NCBI GenBank assembly: GCA_008501785.1
Contig: QQUD01000814.1
Span: 1 to 12,461 of the forward strand
Reading direction: 5' to 3'
Length of the DNA stretch: 12,461 nt
Source: Chloroflexota bacterium
GTDB taxonomy: Bacteria; Chloroflexota; Anaerolineae; Promineifilales; Promineifilaceae
Made by a program: the position numbers and the translations under genes. This document shows, piece by piece, positions 1 through 6,106 of this stretch; within the stretch, counting starts at the first letter, position 1, and each line of letters begins with the position of its first letter. The notes beneath the pieces are model-generated. The model did not search any database. It was not told the DNA's origin and saw nothing but the letters and a program-made list of their open reading frames with translations.

Positions 1-594
1 AATGGTATCGAGCGGCACAGGAATCTGGGACCACTCGGTATAAACATGACTCCAAAAGATAGTTCCCCACTTTTTATTGAGGGTATCCAATGTTCCATAA
101 CGTTTTTGCAGCCAGTCATGAAAAGCACTTTGGTAAATAGAACAATAACAACGATCCCCAAATTCATTGTCGATCTGCCAACCAATAACCGCCGGATTAT
201 TTTTATAATGATCAGCAAATTGGCTCACAATTCGATCTGAATGCTGACGATACAGTGGATTGTTTGGACAATATTCGCGGCGCAAACCAAATGTCTGTCG
301 CACGCCATTTTTCCCCACTAAAAAGAGATCGCTGCGCTTTGACATGAGCCAGGGTGGCGCAGAGGCGGTAGGTGTGCCCAGCACCACTTGGATGTCCTGT
401 GCAAACACTGTTTCGATGGCTCGATCAAGCCAGGTGAAATTAAAACGGCCGTCTTCCGGTTCCAACAACGACCAGGCAAACTCAGCCATCCGCACCACAT
501 TCATTCCCGCCGCTGCCATAAGCCGTGCATCTTCTGCCCATCGTTCTTCGGGCCAATGTTCTGGATAATAATCTGATCCAAAATAAAACTTCAT
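1..594 (-). CDS. GH42 beta-galactosidase, N-terminal part (cut by window edge)
   Basis: The frame is open from the ATG at 594 to the window edge, giving 198 codons. GH42 enzymes are usually about 650-690 residues, so roughly 70 percent is missing. The N-terminus carries the family signature: YYPEHWPEERW (residues 9-19), MNVVRMAEFAWSLLEP (31-46), and WQIDNEFG (139-146), where N143-E144 is the expected general acid/base. C109, C149 and C151 match three of the four zinc-site cysteines found in many GH42 enzymes; the fourth place (154) is Tyr. The nucleophile Glu would lie beyond the window. There is no signal peptide, so it should cleave terminal beta-galactosides in the cytoplasm. A strong purine-rich RBS (AAGGGGGG) ends 5 nt before the ATG. 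The gene starts 11 bp after the upstream permease stop, so it is the distal gene of the transporter operon. Family assignment is secure; the exact substrate is inferred. Confidence 0.95.
   Translation of the reverse strand, partial: MKFYFGSDYYPEHWPEERWAEDARLMAAAGMNVVRMAEFAWSLLEPEDGRFNFTWLDRAIETVFAQDIQVVLGTPTASAPPWLMSKRSDLFLVGKNGVRQTFGLRREYCPNNPLYRQHSDRIVSQFADHYKNNPAVIGWQIDNEFGDRCYCSIYQSAFHDWLQKRYGTLDTLNKKWGTIFWSHVYTEWSQIPVPLDTI
445..452. repeat. ACGGCCGT palindrome, copy 1
   Basis: Inside the GH42 gene, read as part of GAC GGC CGT (D49-G50-R51 region), with the octamer starting at codon position 2. Confidence 0.9.
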
Positions 595-605
595 CCAATC
601 CCCCC

Positions 606-1448
606 TTAACCTTTTGTTGCTCCGGCAGTAATGCCGTGCAAAAACTGGCGTTGAAATACCAGGAAAATAATAAGTAATGGAATTAAGCTAATAACAGACA
701 TCGCCATCTGTTCTCCCCAAGCCGTCAATCCAGCGCCTCCTGTCATAGAGTTGATTGCCAGCGTAATCGTATGTTTTTCAGGTGATTTTAAATAAATCAA
801 TGGACCTAAATAATTGTTCCACGAAGCCATAAAAAATATTAACCCCAAGCTGATCATGCCTGGCCTGATTACAGGCGCAATGATGCGCCAATAAATCCCA
901 AATTCAGACGCTCCATCAATCCGAGCCGCATCCATTAATTCATTGGAAATCGTTGAGATATATTGTCGAAAAAAAAATATCCCAAAAGCGTTGGCCGCAC
1001 CTGGCACAATCAGCGGCCAAAAAGTATCCACCCACCCAAATTCCCTCATAATCACAAACGAAGGAACCATCATCACAGCCCCTGGGATAATCATCGTCGC
1101 TAACAAAAAGGCAAAAAGCCCTTTTTTTGCCGGAAACTCAAACTTGGCAAACCCATATCCTCCTAGAGATGTAAAAAACAGGCTGAGAAAAGCCCCTGCC
1201 AATGCTATAAAAAACGTGTTCCCCAAAATTCGCAGCATATTACGGTCTTCAAATATGTAGCTGTAATTGCTGAGAGTAAAGTTTTCTGGAATGAATCTAA
1301 CTGGATAGCCGAAGACATCTTCAGGTAGTTTAAAGGATGTACTGAGCATCCAAATAAATGGCAAAATCATGAAAATTGATATCAGAATCAGCATCATGTA
1401 GAGGCCAATGTCAATTGCTTTTTTGCGTGTTGCATGAGATATTGTCAT
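606..1448 (-). CDS. Carbohydrate ABC transporter permease, MalG type
   Basis: This is a 280-residue inner-membrane permease of the MalG/COG0395 family, one half of the translocation channel of a CUT1-type sugar importer. Hydrophobic segments lie near residues 13-35, 77-100, 111-133, 142-160, 197-215 and 247-266. The cytoplasmic EAA loop that contacts the ATPase is at about 170-192 (ELMDAARIDGASEFGIYWRI), with the conserved Gly at 179. I chose the ATG at 1448 because GGAGAG lies 6 nt before it; an in-frame TTG one codon upstream is also possible. It starts 15 bp after the stop of the partner permease and is followed after 11 bp by the GH42 gene, so it is co-transcribed with both. No ATPase gene is seen in the window, so a multitask ATPase elsewhere is inferred. 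Confidence 0.95.
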   Translation of the reverse strand: MTISHATRKKAIDIGLYMMLILISIFMILPFIWMLSTSFKLPEDVFGYPVRFIPENFTLSNYSYIFEDRNMLRILGNTFFIALAGAFLSLFFTSLGGYGFAKFEFPAKKGLFAFLLATMIIPGAVMMVPSFVIMREFGWVDTFWPLIVPGAANAFGIFFFRQYISTISNELMDAARIDGASEFGIYWRIIAPVIRPGMISLGLIFFMASWNNYLGPLIYLKSPEKHTITLAINSMTGGAGLTAWGEQMAMSVISLIPLLIIFLVFQRQFLHGITAGATKG

Positions 1449-1463
1449 CAAATTCTCTCCGTT

Positions 1464-2390
1464 CTAAACTTGCTCACGATTCAAACGAAATTGGAACACA
1501 GTCAGAATAAAGATGAGGGCAAAGAATGTATAAGCCAATGCTGAAGCATAACCATATTGATAACTGCCAAACGCCACATTATAAATGCGGACTAACGGTG
1601 TAATGGTTGCATTCACTGGTCCCCCGCCCGTTAGAATTGTTACCTCAGCAAACAAGCTAAAACTGCCAATCGTTGAGGTAATTAGCGCAAATAAAATGAC
1701 CGGCTGCATCAGCGGAACCGTAATCCTCATAAAGGCTTGAATCGGTGTTGCACCATCCACCATCGCTGCTTCGGTCAGATCATGTGGAATGGTTTGCAAG
1801 CCAGCCAACATCAAGACCATGTTGTAACCAAGCCAGGCCCAAATAATTAACAGGCTCAAAGAAACACGTGCCCACCAAACACTCTCTAACCAGGGGACAC
1901 CGGCCAGGCCAATGACACCAAGCATCGCATTAATCAAACCATTTTGGCTCTCTAGCAATATTCGGAATGCAAAACCTGCTGCAACCATGTTGGTAATGAA
2001 TGGCAAAAAGATGATTGTGCGAAAGAAACGAAATCCTTTTACCCGACCTGAATTTAAAATGACTGCCAGCACAAGGGCCAACAGCAACATAATTGGCACA
2101 TATAAAAAGAAGAGAATGACGCCATTTCCCATTGACTGCCAAAATATCTTATCCTTTGGAATTAACGAAAAGTTGATTAAACCGGCGAATTCCATCGGCC
2201 CAACCCCCTTCCATCTGGTAAAACTCAAATATATCGATAATAACATCGGATAAAGGCTGAAAACCGCGAATAAAAGATAAAAGGGAGAAATAAAAGCATA
2301 CCCCCAACGGGCATCTTTAATTCGCTTTCCCAAAGTTTGTAAAGGCGTTTGTTTCTTTTCTCTTTGTAAAGTGTCGTTTACTGCCACCAT
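1464..2390 (-). CDS. Carbohydrate ABC transporter permease, MalF type
   Basis: This 308-residue integral membrane permease belongs to the MalF/COG1175 family and pairs with the downstream MalG-type subunit. The N-terminal YAFISPFYLLFAVFSLYP (31-48) is a typical first membrane helix. Further segments lie near 89-112, 126-144, 173-199, 228-247 and 284-302. The EAA loop is at 207-226 (EAAMVDGATPIQAFMRITVP), and the family-typical LTGGGPVNATIT is at 253-264. A longer reading from position 2432 is possible, but it would read back through a long hairpin. The ATG at 2390 has an excellent Shine-Dalgarno (GAGGTGATT directly before it) and fits family length, so I prefer it. It follows the binding-protein gene by 69 bp, a gap containing a stable stem-loop that may set the usual excess of binding protein over permease. 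Confidence 0.95.
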   Translation of the reverse strand: MVAVNDTLQREKKQTPLQTLGKRIKDARWGYAFISPFYLLFAVFSLYPMLLSIYLSFTRWKGVGPMEFAGLINFSLIPKDKIFWQSMGNGVILFFLYVPIMLLLALVLAVILNSGRVKGFRFFRTIIFLPFITNMVAAGFAFRILLESQNGLINAMLGVIGLAGVPWLESVWWARVSLSLLIIWAWLGYNMVLMLAGLQTIPHDLTEAAMVDGATPIQAFMRITVPLMQPVILFALITSTIGSFSLFAEVTILTGGGPVNATITPLVRIYNVAFGSYQYGYASALAYTFFALIFILTVFQFRLNREQV

Positions 2391-2401
2391 AATCACCTCA
2401 A

Positions 2402-2438
2402 AGCAGAGTGCGAGGTTTTTTTTGCCTCGCACTCTGCT
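2402..2438 (-). promoter_or_regulatory. 14-bp perfect stem-loop between binding-protein and permease genes
   Basis: Positions 2402-2415 (AGCAGAGTGCGAGG) are perfectly complementary to 2425-2438, with a 9-nt loop. In the minus-strand transcript the loop is C followed by eight As. The stem begins 21 nt after the binding-protein stop, and its 3' arm ends only a few nt before the permease Shine-Dalgarno. It has no U-run after it, so it is not a classical terminator. By analogy with the malE-malF intergenic structures, it probably protects the upstream mRNA from 3' exonucleases or damps read-through and permease translation. The structure is plain in the sequence; the role is inference. Confidence 0.8.
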
Positions 2439-2459
2439 GCGTATCTGATGAATTTGACT

Positions 2460-3899
2460 TTATGGGGTTCCTGTTTCCAGGCGAACAGCATCTGCTGCCT
2501 CTTGCAGTGCTTCTTCAGCACTCATATTCCCCAACGCATAGTTCTGAATAGCCGTCGATAAAGCACCAGCAGCGGTGTTGTAGTATTCAGAATCATATAT
2601 AAATGCATATGGAACATTTTGAGCAACTTCTGCATAGGTTGCGCGCATTGTTTGACCACCAAAGTAGGGGTCTCCTTCAGAAAATATGGGATCATTGTAA
2701 CTTGAGGTCAGTGCTGGGAAGTAGTCGCTATAAGCATATTGGGCCACTTGATTTTCAACATCAAGATTCATATATTCGATAAGTGCCCAGGCAGCTTCAG
2801 GATTTGAGCTATCTGCAGGAATGAAATAAGCCGAGCCACCACCCATGGAAGCGCGGGCACTGCCCTCTTCCCACGCAGGCATCAGCGCAACGCCCCAATT
2901 CCCTTCTTGTTCAGCAGCAATCCAAGTTTTAAAGAAATTACCCATCCAGGCTGGGTACACAAGTGTGGCGACTGGTGGCGTATCAGCATTATCAATATCA
3001 GATGCCAATTCTGCATACCATGGGTCTGTCCAATCCAGGCTGTCTGTGGTTACTTCAGCTTCCCAGAAAGCACCTAATTTTTCTACGGCAGCAACGACAG
3101 CCGGATCATCCAGTTTGACCTGGCCATTTTCGTCAAAGAACCCAATGCCTTGCTGCCACAGCATATCAATGACCATTAGTCCAAGATTGTTTGCTTTGTT
3201 TTGAGGGAAACAAGGCAAGCCTGTTTCTTCTTTAATAGTTAGGCAGGTCTCAAGATAAGCATCCCAGGTAGCGACCATTTCGCTGACTGAATCAGGATCA
3301 GAAGCCAATCCGGCAGCTTCAAAAATATCTCGACGGTAATAGGTTACAGTCGGTCCAATATCCCATGGTACGCAGTAGATGGCCCCTTCCGTTTCACAAT
3401 AAGCTAATATATCTGGATCGAAGTCAGATGCATATGGCTGCATAAAAGTTGTGATATCCATGATCCCACCCAATTCAATTAACGATTGTAAATCTCGATA
3501 CTGGGTTACGCCTAGATCTGGTCCGCCAGTGCCACCTTGTATTGCCAAACCAACTTGGGCCGCAACTTCTTCTGGACCAAAATTCACAAATTCAAGCTCG
3601 ACATTTGGGTACTTTTCTTGAAATTCAGGCAGGACAGTCTGTTCCCACACGTCTTGATTGGCTTGTTGGAGCCAAATCAATAATTTGCCTGATGGGGCGC
3701 TATCTACCTCTTCTACAGGTTCTTCGACAATGTCTGCTGCATTATTGCTGGTTTCTGTTTGAGATGCTTCTTCAACTACTGCTGCTGTATCTTCGGCATC
3801 AGACTCTTGGTTTTGTGAATTTCCACCACATGCTGCTAAAAAGACAGCAAGCAGGATTGTTAATATCAATATATTGATCTTAAATTTATAATTTTTCAT
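2460..3899 (-). CDS. Extracellular sugar-binding lipoprotein of ABC importer (SBP family 1)
   Basis: This 479-residue protein is the capture component of the sugar importer. It starts with a lipoprotein signal peptide: basic MKNYKFK, a hydrophobic core at 8-20, and lipobox LAAC with the lipidated Cys at 24. An acidic, Ser/Thr/Asn-rich linker (about 25-68) follows, typical of surface-tethered lipoproteins. The folded domain opens with KLLIWLQQANQDVWEQ and includes the C-terminal motif GGGSAYFIPADSSNPEAAWALIEYM, common in family-1 binding proteins. Many Trp, Tyr and Phe residues fit stacking against sugar rings. The RBS AGAGGAAG lies just before the ATG. It is upstream of both permeases on the same strand and downstream of the LacI-type gene. 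Because the same locus encodes GH42, a galactoside or galacto-oligosaccharide ligand is likely, but this is inferred from context only. Confidence 0.95.
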   Translation of the reverse strand: MKNYKFKINILILTILLAVFLAACGGNSQNQESDAEDTAAVVEEASQTETSNNAADIVEEPVEEVDSAPSGKLLIWLQQANQDVWEQTVLPEFQEKYPNVELEFVNFGPEEVAAQVGLAIQGGTGGPDLGVTQYRDLQSLIELGGIMDITTFMQPYASDFDPDILAYCETEGAIYCVPWDIGPTVTYYRRDIFEAAGLASDPDSVSEMVATWDAYLETCLTIKEETGLPCFPQNKANNLGLMVIDMLWQQGIGFFDENGQVKLDDPAVVAAVEKLGAFWEAEVTTDSLDWTDPWYAELASDIDNADTPPVATLVYPAWMGNFFKTWIAAEQEGNWGVALMPAWEEGSARASMGGGSAYFIPADSSNPEAAWALIEYMNLDVENQVAQYAYSDYFPALTSSYNDPIFSEGDPYFGGQTMRATYAEVAQNVPYAFIYDSEYYNTAAGALSTAIQNYALGNMSAEEALQEAADAVRLETGTP

Positions 3900-4226
3900 C
3901 TTCTTCCTCTTTACTTGATGTTGATAGACGTTTGTGAAATTGATGATTCTTCTTTTTTTAACTTATTAGAATTCTGAACGATAATTTGCCTCCTTTATGT
4001 TGTATGCATGATGGCTCCTAAATTTGTTGATATAATGGTCAAAGGCGCTAACAAATTCCAAATGGAAAATGCTCCAATTGGGAACGTTGGCTTCTGTGTG
4101 GAGCGTTCATTGGGACCTACCAAGCCGTTGATGAACGCTCCTTTATTTTTTGTTATAAAAATCGAACCGATAAAAAGCTGTTTCGTGAAATCTTAATTCA
4201 AGACTGCCAAGCAATTCCTTTTCTAT
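3900..4226. other. 327-bp gap between repressor gene and binding-protein gene
   Basis: This AT-rich stretch must hold the end of the repressor transcript and, if the transporter has its own promoter, that promoter. No convincing minus-strand sigma-70 pair is visible; the best I find is TTGGAA, 18 nt, CATTAT at about 4060-4031, which is weak. The gap holds a plus-strand terminator-like hairpin (4100-4147). In the leader of the binding-protein mRNA it also has an RBS-led four-codon reading frame (ATG at 4009, stop at 3995) and an orphan AAAGGAGG at 3996-3989. None of the GTTACCG half-sites found upstream of the repressor gene occurs here. Confidence 0.6.
4100..4147 (+). terminator. Terminator-like hairpin on the plus strand, no gene before it
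   Basis: GGAGCGTTCAT (4100-4110) is perfectly complementary to ATGAACGCTCC (4131-4141), with a 20-nt loop, followed on the plus strand by TTTATTTTTT. In that direction it has the form of an intrinsic terminator. On the minus strand, the direction of all neighbouring genes, the stem has no U-run after it. It could end an unseen plus-strand RNA, limit antisense transcription, or act as a leader structure of the minus-strand transcript. Confidence 0.55.
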
Positions 4227-5270
4227 TCAATTCAACTTTATGGCCGAACTTTCTCGAACAATTAATTGCGGTGCGAAAAGATGTGTATCAGGTTTGATCG
4301 TTTTTTCATCTTCTTCTGCTTCAATAATTAATTTATTGACCATATCTACTGCCAAAAAAGCAGGCTCTTTGTTGTCTTGACGTATGGTTGTGAGGGAAGG
4401 GGTGAAAAAATTTGCTTCAGGAATGTCATCGTAACCAACCATTGCTAAATCGTTTGGAATGCGAATGCCTAAATTTCCCGCCATTCGCATTGCTCCAAGT
4501 GCCATCCTGTCATTGCAGGCAAAAACCGCATCCATTTTTGAAAATTGTTTTAGCAAACGTTGCATTCCTTCTTTTCCACTGGTGCAAGACCAGTCCCCTG
4601 CAACAACTTGCTGATCATTTGTTGGAAGGCTTGCTATTTCAAGGGCTTTTTTCCAGCCCCGGTAGCGGTGGCGAGATACCATCCAATCCATTGGACCTGT
4701 TATGATCCCAATATTTTTGTAACCTTGATCGATTAGATGTTGGGTAGCAATTTGGCCACCACTTTGATTATTGAAATCGACAACCATCAGATCAGGATGC
4801 GCATGCATATTGACAAATACGGTGGGGAGTGTTAGCTGATTGATTTTTTGGAGAATGGCATCCCGGATGTTACCCATATCTGGCAATGCCCAAACAATAC
4901 CATCCACATGTTGCGTAATTAAATAGCGTAGTTGCGCGTCGATATCAAAATCTTTTGGGTTGTGAATCACGCGTAAAATGATTGTGTACTCTAATTGATT
5001 GGCTCTTTCTACCAAACCCATTAGCGTATTGGATGGCCCATAATTTTCTAAACTGGCACTGACAACGCCCAGGATATAACTGCGTCCTTTGCCAATACCG
5101 CGAGCAATGCTGCTGGGATGATAATTACGTTTGGCAATGATTTCTTTGATATGCTTGCGTGTCTTTTCTGATACATCAGGACGATTATTGAGGACCCGTG
5201 AAATCGTTTGCCGTGAGACACCAGCTTCTTTTGCTATTTCTTTAATCGTGACTCTGCTTTGATTTGCCAT
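4227..5270 (-). CDS. LacI-family transcriptional repressor
   Basis: This is a 347-residue regulator of normal LacI/GalR length. The helix-turn-helix is at residues 7-29 (VTIKEIAKEAGVSRQTISRV then LNN), with recognition-helix residues R20, Q21 and R25. The hinge region (HPSSIARGIG, 51-60) has Ile59 where most members have the Leu that wedges into the central CpG of the operator. The periplasmic-binding-protein-like effector domain follows (65-347), with IGIITGPMD (187-195), DAVFACNDRMALGAMR (247-262), IPNDLAMVGYDD (271-282) and PSLTTIRQD (291-299). I take the ATG at 5270; an in-frame TTG at 5279 is the alternative, and neither has a strong RBS. It lies just downstream of a near-consensus promoter overlapped by three GTTACCG half-sites, so autorepression is likely. 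It is probably relieved by a galactoside or its breakdown product. Confidence 0.93.
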   Translation of the reverse strand: MANQSRVTIKEIAKEAGVSRQTISRVLNNRPDVSEKTRKHIKEIIAKRNYHPSSIARGIGKGRSYILGVVSASLENYGPSNTLMGLVERANQLEYTIILRVIHNPKDFDIDAQLRYLITQHVDGIVWALPDMGNIRDAILQKINQLTLPTVFVNMHAHPDLMVVDFNNQSGGQIATQHLIDQGYKNIGIITGPMDWMVSRHRYRGWKKALEIASLPTNDQQVVAGDWSCTSGKEGMQRLLKQFSKMDAVFACNDRMALGAMRMAGNLGIRIPNDLAMVGYDDIPEANFFTPSLTTIRQDNKEPAFLAVDMVNKLIIEAEEDEKTIKPDTHLFAPQLIVRESSAIKLN

Positions 5271-5307
5271 AATTTTCAATCCGATAATTTTGTAGATTAA
5301 TCAATAA

Positions 5308-5347
5308 TCGTTACCGGTCCCGTTACCGGTCCCGGAATCGGTAACGA
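5308..5347. promoter_or_regulatory. LacI-type operator array: three GTTACCG half-sites at 12-bp pitch
   Basis: CGTTACCGGTCC stands twice in exact tandem (5309-5320 and 5321-5332). A third, inverted copy of the core, CGGTAACG, is at 5339-5346. The CpG centres at 5315/5316, 5327/5328 and 5339/5340 are exactly 12 bp apart. TCGTTACCG (5308-5316) and CGGTAACGA (5339-5347) form a 9-bp inverted repeat. GTTACCGGTAAC-like palindromes centred on CG are classical for LacI/GalR-family proteins such as E. coli GntR. The array covers the predicted start of transcription of the adjacent repressor gene. Confidence 0.8.
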
Positions 5348-5348
5348 C

Positions 5349-5377
5349 AGATTAACATATGCGCGTGATCATGTCAA
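5349..5377 (-). promoter_or_regulatory. Sigma-70-type promoter of the LacI-family gene
   Basis: On the minus strand, TTGACA (5377-5372) is followed after exactly 17 nt by TAATCT (5354-5349). The predicted start lies near 5342, inside the operator array and about 70 nt before the ATG at 5270. Confidence 0.75.
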
Positions 5378-5549
5378 CTGATTATGGAAGATTGAAGGGT
5401 GTTTTATATTGCCAGCTAAGGGATATAGGATTAGTTTGACAGAGATTGAGTCTTTACAGATGAAAACAAATAGAGGCTTATCGTTCATTGATCAACAATA
5501 AAGCTGTTGATAGTCATTATTTAGTACTATGTAACAAAAGATTATCGAC

Positions 5550-5609
5550 TTTCCCGGAAGCTGCGAAGTCGTTTTGCTTGAGCTATTGGTGTTCATAGCT
5601 TCCGGGAAA
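5550..5609. repeat. Perfect 13-bp inverted repeat with 34-nt spacer
   Basis: TTTCCCGGAAGCT (5550-5562) is perfectly complementary to AGCTTCCGGGAAA (5597-5609). Neither strand has a U-run directly after it, so it is not an obvious intrinsic terminator. It lies about 105 nt beyond the end of the response-regulator gene and could stabilise that mRNA's 3' end. It could also be a binding site or a remnant of a mobile sequence. Confidence 0.7.
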
Positions 5610-5699
5610 ATAGTGTACAACTCTTTTGAAACAGTGTATTTAGAGGGAGATTAAATTATTTGTCTGAGATTTTGTGGCTTGTGATAGGAGTGAGGAGAA

Positions 5700-5707
5700 A
5701 CGGCCGT
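5700..5707. repeat. ACGGCCGT palindrome, copy 2 (intergenic)
   Basis: The only intergenic copy, 7 bp beyond the stop of the response-regulator gene. Its flanks (GAAA on the left) match those of the coding copies. Confidence 0.9.
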
Positions 5708-5713
5708 AATCCC

Positions 5714-6106
5714 TTACACCTCATCTCCATCGTCCGATTTAGGATGATTCAAAAAACGACTTGCCAGTTTGTTTAACTGTGTAAAGCTAATCGGCTTCAA
5801 CAAAACCAGGTCTACCTGAGATTTCAAGGTAGATGCCAACGCCCCGTCGGCAGTGGCTAGAATGATACGCACTTCTGATAAATGCGAACTTTTTCGAATC
5901 TGTTTGAGCAGGATTTCACCATGAATGCTAGGTAAATGCAAATCTAAAACGATAACATCCGCAGGTGTTTCACTTATTTTTTGTTGAGCAACCGCACCAT
6001 CTGAAATGGAAATTGTATCAAAACCTGCGTTTGCTAAGGCTGTCGTAAAAATTAAATTTTGGTCTTCATTATCTTCAATAATCAGTGCGAGTGGTTTTTT
6101 ATCCAT
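5714..6106 (-). CDS. Receiver-only response regulator
   Basis: This 130-residue protein is a lone CheY-like receiver domain with no output domain. The acidic pair is E11-D12 (IIEDNEDQ), the phosphoacceptor D55 (VIVLDLHLP), the switch Thr T85 (ILATAD), and the conserved Lys K104 followed by cis-Pro (LLKPIS). All key residues are present, so it should be phosphorylatable. The C-terminal tail is short and acidic (SDDGDEV). Its ATG shares one base with the stop of the kinase gene (TAATG), which means translational coupling and a cognate pair. Lacking a DNA-binding or enzymatic domain, it must act by protein contact, as a phosphorelay step or as a phosphate sink. Confidence 0.95.
   Translation of the reverse strand: MDKKPLALIIEDNEDQNLIFTTALANAGFDTISISDGAVAQQKISETPADVIVLDLHLPSIHGEILLKQIRKSSHLSEVRIILATADGALASTLKSQVDLVLLKPISFTQLNKLASRFLNHPKSDDGDEV

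Larger units (their letters stand above)
5271..5713. other. 443-bp gap between the sensor operon and the repressor gene
   Basis: The low-coordinate third holds the repressor promoter and operator array. The middle (about 5380-5545) is AT-rich and shows only a weak 7-bp inverted repeat (ATCAACA at 5491-5497 with TGTTGAT at 5505-5511). A perfect 13-bp inverted repeat is at 5550-5609. The ACGGCCGT palindrome sits at 5700-5707, just beyond the response regulator stop. I see no credible protein-coding gene here. Confidence 0.6.

Noticed and set aside
2391..2432. Extended start of the MalF-type permease
   Set aside because: The extra 14 codons would be encoded by the stem-loop; the ATG at 2390 has a near-perfect Shine-Dalgarno.
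2845..3204. 119-codon plus-strand reading frame opposite the sugar-binding protein
   Set aside because: Antisense shadow of a clear lipoprotein gene, without a ribosome site or recognisable motif.
4008..4196. 62-codon plus-strand reading frame in the gap between repressor and binding-protein genes
   Set aside because: It runs straight through the plus-strand terminator hairpin, has no RBS and its composition shows no protein-like character.
5271..5713. Mobile element ends or a small RNA gene
   Set aside because: Apart from one inverted repeat there is no transposase, target duplication or promoter-terminator pair that would support either.
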